64,000 nt of DNA from Nocardia sp. SYP-A9097 (GCF_009649815.1 NZ_WJIC01000001.1:186001-250000); one strand, 5' to 3'; counted from the stretch's first letter, positions 6,842 to 15,757 are shown. Program-made: numbers and translations. Notes: generated from the letters alone by a model not told the origin.

Positions 6842-7261
6842 CACATGCACCGGTTGGTAAACAGCAACGCTCCAACCCACACCCCGGACCTGCCGCCATC
6901 CCGCCGATGGGTCGTGCCCCGACAGCCGGGCGATCTGCGCCTGCCGCATCAGCTCCCCGAATTGTTGCAGCGTCACACCGAATCTCGGGTACACATCCAC
7001 CCCGCTACCAGCCAAAACAAGGTGACCGATTTTCGATCGCCCTCTGTCGAGGTCGACATCGATCCGGCCGGCCGACGGCTGGACCACAATGCCCAGTTGT
7101 TTCATTGCCGCGAGGTACTCGGCCACAGACGCTCCGATATCGGCTAGTACATCGCATTCGGAACCGTGCTGGCTGTGGCCGGGGGGAGAATGATAGTCGC
7201 CGCCCATCAGCCCGCGCCTGGTAGGTCTCGGACCCTGCCGCGGTGTGAAGCCACGTGACAT
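6698..7261 (-). CDS. hypothetical protein, convergent and overlapping repressor 3' end
   Basis: The leftward frame has convincing codon use between about 7207 and 6845, including the segments DIGASVAEYLAAMKQLGIVV and RIDVDLDRG. Starts at 7261 or 7207 are possible, neither with a clear ribosome site. The frame continues 144 bp into the antisense of the repressor gene before stopping. That stretch is poor-looking, so the gene may have lost its native end through rearrangement near the attachment site. No family recognised. Confidence 0.45.
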   Translation of the reverse strand: MSRGFTPRQGPRPTRRGLMGGDYHSPPGHSQHGSECDVLADIGASVAEYLAAMKQLGIVVQPSAGRIDVDLDRGRSKIGHLVLAGSGVDVYPRFGVTLQQFGELMRQAQIARLSGHDPSAGWRQVRGVGWSVAVYQPVHVSGSAVDRCRPLLRPARGTEHRVVLGRLLPGEGSLADYQWSDRFAGGK

Positions 7262-7823
7262 CCCCTGCGTTGCATATGAACTCGAGTGATCTAAGAAACA
7301 GAATGAGGGTCTAAGGAACCGCCCGGTCCCATAACCCCCAGGCCGAACGCTACTCGAAACGATATTGGGCGGAACCGAATTCGCAAAATTACTGGGCGGA
7401 AACTTACCCCGTAGCAACACGCTCGACGTACACTCGCGGGTTACCACAGACTGCGGTTAATCCTTAAAATTGACACGCGCAATTGACAATTGGGCACAAA
7501 ACGTCTGTAGCACTACGTATTCCACGAGGTCACAGACAATGCGCTGTGTGCCCAGCACCTTTCCGGCGACTACCAAACAGGCTGTGCCCGGCCCCCCGAT
7601 TGCACTCAGCGGCAAGCCCTTTCGGGCGCGGATCCCCTGATCATCAGACCGCCTCGACCGACCGATCTGCGGGCGTCAGAGGCCCCGGACCGGTCAGAAA
7701 AATTGGCCTGCAGGAGCGTTGCCGTGGCAACGGCGCCCGCGTAACCTGCAGGTCGCACGATGCACCGACGAATCAGCACAGGCACGTTCGCGCAAGATAC
7801 GGGTGTTTGCCCAGGTCAGAGGC
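7262..7823. other. gene-free region next to attachment site
   Basis: No convincing coding frame on either strand. The region is less GC-rich around 7290-7500. At 7708-7752 two CCTGCAGG palindromes flank a small hairpin (CGTTGCC 7717-7723 / GGCAACG 7726-7732). It may hold integrase arm sites, but this is speculation. Confidence 0.4.
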
Positions 7824-7847
7824 GGGGTTCAAATCCCCTATCCTCCG
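7824..7847 (+). other. tRNA-Ser 3' fragment: attachment site (attL/attR type)
   Basis: GGGGTTCAAATCCCC followed by TATCCTCCG is the T-arm and 3' acceptor strand of an actinobacterial tRNA-Ser of the GGAGGAT... class. The matching 5' half is absent upstream: no GGAGGATA-like acceptor strand occurs within 100 nt, and the fifth T-stem pair is already a mismatch. The fragment is therefore a core duplication left by site-specific integration. A strong terminator follows directly. Confidence 0.75.
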
Positions 7848-7851
7848 CTCA

Positions 7852-7890
7852 CGAAGGCCCCCACCGAACCAGTTTCGGTGGGGGCCTTCG
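7852..7890. terminator. bidirectional hairpin terminator
   Basis: A perfect 17-bp stem (7852-7868 / 7874-7890) with a 5-nt loop lies between the tRNA-Ser fragment and the 3' end of the marR-like gene. It probably was the tRNA terminator and also serves the leftward regulator gene. Confidence 0.75.
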
Positions 7891-7902
7891 TCATTGGTAT
7901 CG

Positions 7903-8397
7903 CTATTCGGCGAGAGCCTCGGCCCAGGCGTTGAGACCGGCGATGAAGCCGGCGCGCTGCTCGGGCGTCAGGCGGGTCATGGCGCGCAGCAGGCGGTCCG
8001 AGCGGCGGGCGATGAATTCGGTGACTTCGTCGCGGCGTTCGTCGGGGACCGACAGTAGGGTGCGGCGGTGGTCGGCGGGGTCGGAATCGCGGCGGAGCCA
8101 GCCGGCGCGGGCCAGGTCGCCGGTTAGTTGGCTGGCATTGGTCATGCCGATGCCGAGTTGGCGGGCCAGTTCGCCGACGCCGATCGGGCCGGCCGAGAGC
8201 GCGTAGGCCAGTGCCGCGCCGTGGCGGGGGCCGAGGCCGTCGGATTCGAAGGCGTCACGCAGAGTGGGCGACATATCGCTCTTCGCACGTTTGAAGTGGC
8301 TGGAGATCATCGGCACCACGGCCTGAAGCTGCCGCAACTCCTCGGCGCTGACCGGTTGGGCCTGCCCGCTCGCCGGTTGTGGCTCAGCCACCTGCAC
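7903..8397 (-). CDS. MarR-family transcriptional regulator
   Basis: A 164-residue winged-helix regulator. The recognition region IGVGELARQLGIGMTNASQLTGDLARAG is followed by the wing RRDSDPADHRRTLLSV with the conserved DxRR-like motif. It is divergent from a membrane protein/multicopper oxidase operon, and two interleaved inverted repeats (8445-8476 and 8454-8494) lie between. It most likely represses that operon and itself. The ligand is unknown; redox or phenolic compounds would fit the neighbour. Confidence 0.85.
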   Translation of the reverse strand: MQVAEPQPASGQAQPVSAEELRQLQAVVPMISSHFKRAKSDMSPTLRDAFESDGLGPRHGAALAYALSAGPIGVGELARQLGIGMTNASQLTGDLARAGWLRRDSDPADHRRTLLSVPDERRDEVTEFIARRSDRLLRAMTRLTPEQRAGFIAGLNAWAEALAE

Positions 8398-8444
8398 TCC
8401 TTCGTATCGCGATCCGGTCCTTGACAGGGCAAGCCTACAACTTC

Positions 8445-8494
8445 ACACTTCTGGATAGTTCAGAAATATGAAGTGTTCGGAAACGTGAACTATC
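8445..8494. promoter_or_regulatory. interleaved inverted repeats, probable MarR operators
   Basis: ACACTTC (8445-8451) pairs with GAAGTGT (8470-8476), and GATAGTTCA (8454-8462) pairs with TGAACTATC (8486-8494). Both perfect repeats lie in the divergent marR / multicopper oxidase promoter region and overlap each other, so binding at one may exclude the other. Confidence 0.6.
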
Positions 8495-8530
8495 GGAGCC
8501 CGGCCGTTGCCGGGCGACGGGAGGATGACC

Positions 8531-8950
8531 ATGACCGCTCCACAACACGGCACGCTGACCCGGACGCTGGTGTGGGCCATGCGCGGGCTGACACTGTTGG
8601 CGGCGGTGGACGGGGTGACGCAGGCGATGTTCGCGGGACGGTTCATGTCCGGCAGTTACCGTGCGCTGGACGCTCATTCGATCAACGGCGCCGCGCTGGC
8701 GGTCGGAATGCTTTTGCTGGCAACAGTTTCCACAATCGCGTGGCGACTGGCGAACGCGCCCCGGTGGGCGGCACTGATGAGCTGGGGGCTCACGGTGGCG
8801 TGCGGTGTCGAAGTCGTGCTGGGGCACAACGCGATACTCGCGGTGCATGTACCGCTGGGGGTGCTGATCGTCTCCGGGGTGCTCGCGCTGTTCGTGCGGG
8901 TGTGGCGCGGCCCGATCGTGTCGGCGGCGAACCCGGTGGGGGAACAGTGA
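8531..8950 (+). CDS. small membrane protein of the multicopper oxidase operon
   Basis: A 139-residue protein with about four predicted transmembrane segments (around TLVWAMRGLTLLAAV, AALAVGMLLLATVSTIAW, WAALMSWGLTVACGVEVVL and LGVLIVSGVLALFV). ATG 8531 is chosen because GGGAGG lies 6 nt upstream. Its TGA overlaps the GTG of the oxidase gene. It could help assemble or energise the exported oxidase. I do not recognise a named family. Confidence 0.75.
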   Translation: MTAPQHGTLTRTLVWAMRGLTLLAAVDGVTQAMFAGRFMSGSYRALDAHSINGAALAVGMLLLATVSTIAWRLANAPRWAALMSWGLTVACGVEVVLGHNAILAVHVPLGVLIVSGVLALFVRVWRGPIVSAANPVGEQ

Positions 8951-10515
8951 ATTCGATGAGCCGTCGCGATATGTTCCGGCTGGCGGGCGCGCTGGGTGTG
9001 GTCGGCACGGCCGGGGTGGCGGCGGGGTTCCGGTTCGCTTCCGACAGTTCCGTGGTCGGCGCGCAGCTGACCTCCGAGGCACGATTGCCGGAGCCGTTCA
9101 CGGTGCCGTTCGTGGTGCCGCCGGTGCTGGCACCCGAAAGTCGTGATGCGACAACGGATTACTACCGCGTGACGCAGCGGGTGGCGGCCGCCTCGATCCT
9201 GCCGGGGTACGCGACGCCGATCTGGGGCTACAACGGTGTTTTTCCCGGGCCGACGATTGTCTCGGCGCGCGGCAGGCGCACCGTGGTCACCCATCGCAAC
9301 AAGTTACCGGTGCCGACGGTCGTGCACCTGCACGGCGGTCATGTGCCACACGATGCCGACGGCTATCCCACCGATCTGCTGCTGCCGGTCGGCTCGGACG
9401 GTATGACCCACACCATGGCCATGCACGATGATCCGTTGTCGCAGAACATGATCGGCGAACGCGATTACGCCTATCCGATGAACCAGCCGGCCGCGACGCT
9501 CTGGTACCACGATCATCGGATGGATTTCACCGGTGCCGCCGTATGGCAGGGGCTGGCCGGTCTACATCTGGTCGTCGACGAGGACGAGAACCGGCTCCGA
9601 TTGCCCGCCGGGGACCGCGACCTGCCGGTCATGATCACCGATCGCGCATTCCGCGCCGACGGATCGCTCCGGTATCCGGCGGTCGATCGGTCGATGATGG
9701 AAAAGCCCGGCGTGACAGGGAAATACGTGCAGGGCGTGCTGGGTGATGTCATCCTCGTCAACGGCGTCCCCTGGCCGGTGCACCGCGTCGGCACCGCCCG
9801 CTACCGGCTCCGGCTGGTCAATGCCTCCAATGCCCGCGTCTATCGGCTGCGCTTCGACTCCCCCGGCGGCCGGGCGAACGAATTCGTTCAGATCGGCTCC
9901 GACGGCGGACTACTCGAACGCGCACAACGACTCTCGACCCTGGACATCGCCCCCGGCGAGCGCTTCGACGTGATCGTCGACTTCACCGGTTGCGCGATCG
10001 GCGACCAGATCACCCTCCACAATGATCTCGGATCCGGAAACACCACGCAGATAATGCGATTCGTAATCGCCGCCCGAGTCGAGGACATCTCCCCCATCCC
10101 CGACGCCTTGGTCCCGATCGAACGCCTGAACCCCGCCGAGGCCGTCCACACCCGCCAATTCGACTTCCGCCGTGGAGAAGTCGGCGGCATGACAGGCTGG
10201 CGCATCAACGGTCACCCCTACAGCCCCGGCGACTCCATCGCCGACCCCCGCCTGGGCGACCTGGAAATCTGGCGCTTCACCACCGACCTAAACCACCCAA
10301 TCCACCTACACCTGAACCATTTCCAGGTCCTCTCCCGCAACAACAAACCCCCTCACCCCACCGACGCCGGCTGGAAAGACACCCTAAACCTAACCGCCAC
10401 CGAAGTAGCCGAAGTAGCCATCAGCTTCACCGACCACCCCGGCCGCTACGTCCTGCACTGCCACAACCTCGAACACGAAGACATGGCCATGATGGCCACC
10501 TTCACCACCCACTGA
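8947..10515 (+). CDS. Tat-exported multicopper oxidase
   Basis: About 522 residues. A twin-arginine signal (SRRDMFRLAGALGVV) starts the protein, so it is exported folded. All four copper motifs are present: HLHGGH (type 2/3), WYHDH (type 3), HPIHLHLNH and the C-terminal HCHNLEHEDM (type 1/3, axial Met). The architecture is that of three-cupredoxin oxidases (CotA/bilirubin oxidase/CueO group), which oxidise phenols or metal ions while reducing O2 to water. The substrate cannot be read from the sequence. GTG 8947 overlaps the upstream stop; ATG 8956 is an alternative. Confidence 0.9.
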   Translation: MNSMSRRDMFRLAGALGVVGTAGVAAGFRFASDSSVVGAQLTSEARLPEPFTVPFVVPPVLAPESRDATTDYYRVTQRVAAASILPGYATPIWGYNGVFPGPTIVSARGRRTVVTHRNKLPVPTVVHLHGGHVPHDADGYPTDLLLPVGSDGMTHTMAMHDDPLSQNMIGERDYAYPMNQPAATLWYHDHRMDFTGAAVWQGLAGLHLVVDEDENRLRLPAGDRDLPVMITDRAFRADGSLRYPAVDRSMMEKPGVTGKYVQGVLGDVILVNGVPWPVHRVGTARYRLRLVNASNARVYRLRFDSPGGRANEFVQIGSDGGLLERAQRLSTLDIAPGERFDVIVDFTGCAIGDQITLHNDLGSGNTTQIMRFVIAARVEDISPIPDALVPIERLNPAEAVHTRQFDFRRGEVGGMTGWRINGHPYSPGDSIADPRLGDLEIWRFTTDLNHPIHLHLNHFQVLSRNNKPPHPTDAGWKDTLNLTATEVAEVAISFTDHPGRYVLHCHNLEHEDMAMMATFTTH

Positions 10516-10720
10516 CGCATGGCATCACGCAGGTACCTTCTCGACGTTTACCAGCGTCATTACATGCATGTTGACGAGAATGGTCGAAAGCGACAGCGGC
10601 ACAGGGGACGCAGGCCGAGAGAGCGGACAAAACCGGCGTAGCCACCACCATTACCCCTCGAGACAACACGTTTCTCGACATGCCGGTGCGGGGATTGGTT
10701 GGCGGACCTAGCCTGGACGG

Positions 10721-11881
10721 ATGAGCTGGGATTTGGGGGAACGCCTCCAGTCTGTGCGGAAGCGGCGGGGGCTCACTCAGCGTGAGCTCGCGGAGGTTTC
10801 GGGGGTTTCGCTGTCGTTCATTCGCAAGATCGAGCAGGGCGAGCGGGATGACGTGCGGATGGATAAGATCCGGCGGCTGGCGGTGGCGCTCAAATGTTCT
10901 TTAACAGTTCTGATCGGTACTGATCCGACGCCTCCGGAAAGCCGGGACGGGGAGATCTGGGGGCCGACTCGGGACGCGATCACCATGCCGCGCAATGGGA
11001 TCGGTCTCGATCCGGCGGAGGAACGTGGGCTCGGTGAATCCCTTACCGCGGCCGTGAAGCTCTACCACGACAATGAATACGACCAGCTGGCCCGGATCCT
11101 GCCGAAGCTGATCGATGAGGGGCAGGGTGCCTCGCCGCTGATGCGGTCCCGCGTACTGCAACTGGCCGGGTCGGTCATGGTCCAGACTCGGCAGCTGCGC
11201 ACCGCCAGGACAGCGCTCCAACAATCCCTCGCGGAGGCCGAAGCGACCGGCAATGTGCTCGATGCTGCGTCAGCAGTGATCACGCTGTGCTGGTTGCTGT
11301 TGGTCGAGCGGCAATTCGATCAGGTTCGAACCCTGGCTACGCGGTGGGCCGATCGTGTCGAACCGCGGCTCTCGGTCGCGACCGAACAGGAAATCTCCAC
11401 GTGGGGGTGGCTGCTGCTGCGCGGATCGGCTGCCGCCATCCGGGACAACCGGCCCGACGAGGCCGACGACATGATGCGCCTGGCGCAGGCCGGCGCGGTC
11501 GCGATCCGCCGCGAAGGCTTTGGCTACCACCAGTATTGGACGACGTTCGGCCCAGCCACGGTGGCGATGAAGCGGGTGGAGAACGCTGTGGTCGACAACC
11601 GTCCGGATCTTGCGCTGCGGCTTGCGCGAGAGGTACCACCGGGTTTACGACCGACCTCGGACAATCGGAACCGATATCTGCTCGACGTCGCGTCGGCGCA
11701 CTCGGAGTTGCGCCGATATGACGCGTCATTCGAAATACTGCAACAACTTTCGCGCGAAGCACGACCATGGCTGGTCGAACAACACATAGCGCGTGACCTG
11801 CTCGGGCAGATGATAGCCAAGCGCCGCACCCTCACCGCGGACATGCGCACACTCGCCGACATCATCAAGGTCGACTACTAG
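10721..11881 (+). CDS. XRE-family regulator with TPR-like C-terminal region
   Basis: A 386-residue protein. The N-terminal HTH (RRGLTQRELAEVSGVSLSFIRKIEQGERDDVR, about 14-45) is followed by ~300 residues of repeated helices that look like TPR repeats (LQQSLAEAEATGNVLDAAS and later units). This is the common actinobacterial large XRE regulator type, often paired with small neighbouring genes. There is hardly room for a leader: a TAGCCT -10-like box sits 7 nt before ATG 10721, so the mRNA may be leaderless. Target unknown. Confidence 0.8.
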   Translation: MSWDLGERLQSVRKRRGLTQRELAEVSGVSLSFIRKIEQGERDDVRMDKIRRLAVALKCSLTVLIGTDPTPPESRDGEIWGPTRDAITMPRNGIGLDPAEERGLGESLTAAVKLYHDNEYDQLARILPKLIDEGQGASPLMRSRVLQLAGSVMVQTRQLRTARTALQQSLAEAEATGNVLDAASAVITLCWLLLVERQFDQVRTLATRWADRVEPRLSVATEQEISTWGWLLLRGSAAAIRDNRPDEADDMMRLAQAGAVAIRREGFGYHQYWTTFGPATVAMKRVENAVVDNRPDLALRLAREVPPGLRPTSDNRNRYLLDVASAHSELRRYDASFEILQQLSREARPWLVEQHIARDLLGQMIAKRRTLTADMRTLADIIKVDY

Positions 11882-12051
11882 CGCATCGGCCTGCTCCACA
11901 GAACGCCCTGCTCACGCAGCGACTCAGTGGTACTTCCGGACAGCACTCGACCAAAGTGCCATTGTTGCCGCCCTCCCCTTCGCGCGACCCTCGAAGCGGT
12001 ACCGACGCCGAAATCAGGCGCATACAACCGTCGAGCCGGGAGGAACCGCAC

Positions 12052-12219
12052 ATGGAAGTCATCCTCGTCGCTTTGGCCGCGTTGATCTACGCGGCAGTAC
12101 TCGTAATCGCAAGCACCGAACGGTCCGCCCCGCGCCATCATCACGGTCCCTCTGTAGCCGATATCGAGGCTCGGCTGGCGAGAGAACTCGCTGCATTCGG
12201 CGGCAGGAGTTCGCGATGA
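12052..12219 (+). CDS. 55-residue membrane-anchored peptide
   Basis: A strong GGGAGGA box precedes ATG 12052. The N-terminal 22 residues (VILVALAALIYAAVLVIAS) form one membrane helix and the tail is polar, with a helical end (DIEARLARELAAFGG). Its stop overlaps the next gene's ATG (ATGATG), so the two are translationally coupled. No family recognised. Confidence 0.65.
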   Translation: MEVILVALAALIYAAVLVIASTERSAPRHHHGPSVADIEARLARELAAFGGRSSR

Positions 12220-12569
12220 TGGAGATGTTCAAGACTCCTGCGGCTATCGGATATCTGCGGAGCGATGTTTCGGGGCAGCGGATGGAGTGGGATCAGATTC
12301 AGATTCGTAGTGTGGCAAGGCGGCTCGGGTACACGCTGTCGAAAACGCTTGTGCTCAACTCGTATACCGAGAATCCCTTGCAGAAGGTGATCGAGGCCGT
12401 CACATCGCGGGGTGCCGAGGCGGTGATCGTTCCCGGTGTCGAGCATTTCGGCGGTGGGGTGCCGGAGGAGCTGGTTGCTGTGGTCGACGTTGTCACGATT
12501 TCGCCGGAGCAGACTTATGCGCGGTGGATTATTCCGCCGGATGCGGTGGCGGATATGGGGGCTCGGTGA
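12216..12569 (+). CDS. resolvase-like (recombinase N-domain type) protein
   Basis: A 117-residue protein resembling the fold of the serine-recombinase N-terminal domain: IGYLRSDVSG at the start, an alpha/beta pattern, and RGAEAVIVPGVEHFGG in the middle. The catalytic context Y-x-R-[VS]-S is only partly kept (YLRSDVS) and there is no DNA-binding C-terminal domain, so recombinase activity is doubtful. It is coupled to the upstream small membrane protein. Its last 41 bp overlap the convergent acyltransferase gene. Confidence 0.6.
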   Translation: MMEMFKTPAAIGYLRSDVSGQRMEWDQIQIRSVARRLGYTLSKTLVLNSYTENPLQKVIEAVTSRGAEAVIVPGVEHFGGGVPEELVAVVDVVTISPEQTYARWIIPPDAVADMGAR

Positions 12570-14004
12570 GGGCCGAATTTACTTCTGTCAGGGCCTTGTT
12601 CACCAGGTTGGCGTAGTCGTCGAGGTCGGGGATTACCGCGGGGTCGGCGTGGATGGAGAGGGTTACGGTGTCGCCCAGGCCATTGAGGCCGTGGGTCAGG
12701 TGCATTACCGAACCCAGGCCGGGGAAACCTGCGGTGAAGTGGACTCGGCCGTCACCGAAGGTGAGGTCGGCGGGGCCTCGGTGGACGCTCGAGATTACCG
12801 TGTGGCCTGAAACCTGTTGGGGGAGAACATCTATCGGGTAGGTGGAGACGTCTCGATGCAGGATGGGGGCGGGGAGGACTTCGGTTGCTCCGGAGCGGGA
12901 CTCTTGTAGCGGGTGTAGGGCGCGTTCGCGGCGGGCGGCCAGGTCTGCGGCTATCAGGGTGGCTCGGCGGGCGAGATTCGGCTCCTGGACGGCCAGGTTT
13001 ACCGAGAGGTCTCGGTAGCTGTTGTGCGGGCCGGAGTCGGTGGCGACCGACATGGGGATTTGGGCCAGGACGGTTTCGGCGGGATCACCGTGGGTGGCGA
13101 GGTAGCGCTGTAGGGCCAGGGAGATGGCGGTGGCGGCTACGACTGTGACGGTATGGCCCGGAACTTTCAGGTCCGCTGCGGGGCGGACGATCATGCGGGC
13201 GGCGTGCGTCTTCGGGGCGGAACCGTTGCCGTTCAGGAGATTTGGCGATGCGGGGGACGGCGGGGGCGGGATCGCACCGGCGGCCGTCAGCTCGGCCAGG
13301 CGTCGTTCGGAACGGTAGGCGGCGAAACCTCGGACTATGGTGCGCGCCATCGATATCGGGAACTCGGGGATAGCGCGGGCCGTGTGCAGCCAGGCGGTGC
13401 GGACGGCCCGAGTTGCAGGCAGCCAGCCGGTGGGGATTGCAGGGTCCAGCAGATTCGGGAGAGACCGGCTGTTTTCGACCACGACCGGGTTGCCGGGCGA
13501 ATCCGCGAAGAGAGCCCGGGCCAGAGCCGCCGCGCGGCGGCCGTCGGCGAGCGCGTGGGAGATTTGCAGGACCGCGACCAAGGCCTGTCGGCCGCGCGCG
13601 AAACCGGGAGCATCGGCGATATCGCGGAAGATATGCAGCCGCCATGGGCGGTGAGCGGCATCGATTCCGGTGGCCAGGAGATCACCCAGGGCGGCGGTCA
13701 GGTGCGGCCAATCCGCCACCGGCAGTTCATGTTCGGCGAACTGCTCAGCAGTGAATTCGCAATCAGCCCAAATCGGATACGCAATGTTTGCAGGGGTGTC
13801 CAGCACGCGCACCAGCAAATCTGGAATGTGAGTGACTCGATCCGCGAGGGTTGCACGGAGCTCGGCAGTGGGCCGGCCGGCGTCTTCGAAGCAATACAGC
13901 AGGAAGAGATCGTTGCGGGTGCGCGCGGAGAGCCAGTACATGGTGGCGTCCCGGGGAGCCAAGGCGGTGCCCGCCAGGGAGGCGGGGCCGGGCGGGTGAT
14001 TCAC
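12529..14004 (-). CDS. WS/DGAT-like acyl-CoA acyltransferase
   Basis: A 491-residue protein of the wax ester synthase / diacylglycerol acyltransferase superfamily, with an N-terminal condensation-like domain and a C-terminal DUF1298-like part. These enzymes make storage lipids from acyl-CoA and an alcohol or diacylglycerol. The active-site motif HHxxxDG reads SHALADG: the first His is Ser, while the second His, thought to be catalytic, and the DG are kept. The gene starts with GTG and is divergent from qcrB. Confidence 0.8.
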   Translation of the reverse strand: MNHPPGPASLAGTALAPRDATMYWLSARTRNDLFLLYCFEDAGRPTAELRATLADRVTHIPDLLVRVLDTPANIAYPIWADCEFTAEQFAEHELPVADWPHLTAALGDLLATGIDAAHRPWRLHIFRDIADAPGFARGRQALVAVLQISHALADGRRAAALARALFADSPGNPVVVENSRSLPNLLDPAIPTGWLPATRAVRTAWLHTARAIPEFPISMARTIVRGFAAYRSERRLAELTAAGAIPPPPSPASPNLLNGNGSAPKTHAARMIVRPAADLKVPGHTVTVVAATAISLALQRYLATHGDPAETVLAQIPMSVATDSGPHNSYRDLSVNLAVQEPNLARRATLIAADLAARRERALHPLQESRSGATEVLPAPILHRDVSTYPIDVLPQQVSGHTVISSVHRGPADLTFGDGRVHFTAGFPGLGSVMHLTHGLNGLGDTVTLSIHADPAVIPDLDDYANLVNKALTEVNSALTEPPYPPPHPAE

Positions 14005-14092
14005 GCGAAGAGCCTAGCGAAAGGCCGTAGAGCCGAGCCGGTCTGGGTGCTACCGTGTGTAGTAGAAGCCTTACCATTCTCTTTCGAGGCGG

Positions 14093-15706
14093 GTGACCGC
14101 AATGGCAACTCGTAACCGTCTGGCCGAACAGGCCGATGCGGCGGATGAGCGGTACCGGGCCGCGGCATTCGTCAAAAGATCAATCAACAAGGTGTTTCCG
14201 ACCCATTGGTCGTTCCTCCTCGGTGAAATAGCGCTCTACAGCTTCATTATCCTGCTGCTCTCCGGCGTGTATTTGACCTTGTTCTTCGACCCCTCCATGA
14301 CCGAAGTGGTCTACAACGGGCGCTTTCAACCATTGCGCGGAGTCACCATGTCCCGCGCCTACGAATCCGCCCTCGATATCTCCTTCGATGTGCGCGGCGG
14401 ACTCTTCGTACGCCAGGTGCACCACTGGTCCGCACTGCTCTTCTCCGCCTCCATGATCGTGCACCTGTGCCGCGTCTTCTTCACCGGCGCCTTCCGCAAA
14501 CCCCGCGAGGCCAACTGGGTGATCGGCTCGATCCTGCTGATCCTGGCCATGTTCGAGGGCTTCTTCGGCTACTCGCTCCCCGACGACCTACTCTCCGGCA
14601 CCGGCCTGCGTGCCGCCTTCGCGGGCATCACCATGAGCGCACCCGTCATCGGCACCTGGCTGCAATGGCTCATGTTCAGCGGCGACTTCCCGGGCGACAT
14701 CATCATTCCGCGGCTCTACATCGCACATGTACTGCTCATCCCCGGAATCATGCTGGCGCTCATAGCCGCTCATATCGCACTGGTCTGGTATCAGAAACAC
14801 ACCCAATACCCGGGGCCCGGCCGCAGCGAACACAATGTGATCGGCACCCGCATCGTGCCGGTCTTCTCCCTCGACCAGGGCGCGTTCTTCGCCTTCACCC
14901 TCGGCGTACTCGCCATTATGGGCGGCATACTGCAGATCAATCCGATCTGGAATCTGGGGCCCTACAACCCTTCCCAGGTCTCCGCGGGCACCCAGCCGGA
15001 CTTCTACATGATGTGGACCGACGGGTTCCTACGCCTGTTCCCGGCCTGGGAACTACACCTGTTCGGGCATATGGTGCCCGGCGCGTTCTCCGTCGCGTTG
15101 ATGATGCCGGTCATCTTCGGCGTCCTCATCGGCTATCCGTGGATAGAGAAACGGCTGACCGGCGACCGCGCCCGGCACAATCTGCTGCAACGACCGCGAG
15201 ATGTGCCGGTGCGCACGGCAATCGGCGCGATGTCGCTGATGTTCTATCTGGTGCTCACACTGGCCTGTGTCAACGACATCATCGCGCTGCAATTCCATAT
15301 CTCGCTGAATGCGACGACATGGGGTTTCCGCATCGCGCTGCTGTTCGCGCCGCCGCTGGCGTACTTCGCCGCCTACCGGCTCTGCCTCGGCTTGCAGCGT
15401 GGTGACCGCGCGGTACTCGAGCACGGCATCGAAACCGGTGTGGTGCAGCGACTTCCGCACGGCGAGTACATCGAACTGCATCAACCGCTCGGACCCGTGG
15501 ATGCACACGGGCATCCGATACCGATGGAATACCAGGGCGCGAAGGTACCGCGGAAGATGAACGAGCTCGGCATTGCCGGCCGCCCGGGGACCGGAAGCTT
15601 CTTCCTGGCCGACCCGCCCGCCGAGCGAGACCTGAACGCCGAGGTCGAACGGGAAGCCGAACACCGGCAGCTGGCCGTGCTGCGGCACGCGCAGAACGGC
15701 GAGTAA
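14093..15706 (+). CDS. qcrB: cytochrome bc1 complex cytochrome b subunit (solitary paralogue)
   Basis: A 537-residue actinobacterial QcrB. The four haem-ligand histidines lie in [33 protein letters not shown] and [10 protein letters not shown]. The Qo-site motif appears as PDFY, as in other actinobacterial QcrB. It has about eight or nine membrane helices and a charged C-terminal extension. In the usual actinobacterial layout qcrB follows qcrC and qcrA; here none of these, nor ctaC/ctaE, is adjacent, so this is probably a second copy. GTG 14093 or ATG 14102 may start it. Confidence 0.9.
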   Translation: MTAMATRNRLAEQADAADERYRAAAFVKRSINKVFPTHWSFLLGEIALYSFIILLLSGVYLTLFFDPSMTEVVYNGRFQPLRGVTMSRAYESALDISFDVRGGLFVRQVHHWSALLFSASMIVHLCRVFFTGAFRKPREANWVIGSILLILAMFEGFFGYSLPDDLLSGTGLRAAFAGITMSAPVIGTWLQWLMFSGDFPGDIIIPRLYIAHVLLIPGIMLALIAAHIALVWYQKHTQYPGPGRSEHNVIGTRIVPVFSLDQGAFFAFTLGVLAIMGGILQINPIWNLGPYNPSQVSAGTQPDFYMMWTDGFLRLFPAWELHLFGHMVPGAFSVALMMPVIFGVLIGYPWIEKRLTGDRARHNLLQRPRDVPVRTAIGAMSLMFYLVLTLACVNDIIALQFHISLNATTWGFRIALLFAPPLAYFAAYRLCLGLQRGDRAVLEHGIETGVVQRLPHGEYIELHQPLGPVDAHGHPIPMEYQGAKVPRKMNELGIAGRPGTGSFFLADPPAERDLNAEVEREAEHRQLAVLRHAQNGE

Positions 15707-15731
15707 ACAGCACGGCGTATATCAGTGAAAA

Positions 15732-15757
15732 GCCCCGAGTCCACATCGACTCGGGGC
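15732..15757 (+). terminator. terminator after qcrB
   Basis: A perfect 10-bp stem (GCCCCGAGTC / GACTCGGGGC) with a 6-nt loop lies 26 bp after the qcrB stop, between it and the convergent DUF397 gene, and can serve both. Confidence 0.7.

Larger units (their letters stand above)
1..7847. mobile_element. right end of integrated prophage-like element (partial)
   Basis: The segment holds a compact leftward operon of phage-type genes (Cro-like XRE, excisionase-like HTH, tiny overlapping ORFs, two WhiB-like proteins, YqaJ exonuclease, RecT) and a divergent HTH repressor. It ends on the right at a tRNA-Ser 3' fragment (7824-7847), as expected for integration into a tRNA gene. The left end, the intact tRNA, structural genes and the integrase are not in the window. 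Whether it is a complete prophage, a remnant or another integrative element cannot be decided here. Confidence 0.8.

Noticed and set aside
1..7847. Integrase or transposase gene in the element
   Set aside because: None of the frames shows a tyrosine or serine recombinase signature; the integrase is presumably left of the window.
7740..7850. Complete tRNA or tmRNA gene ending at 7847
   Set aside because: The T-arm and 3' acceptor are present, but no matching 5' acceptor strand, D-arm or anticodon arm can be found upstream, so only a 3' fragment is supported.
12216..12569. Active serine recombinase marking a second mobile element
   Set aside because: The protein lacks a DNA-binding domain, the catalytic context is only partial, and no att sites or repeats flank it.
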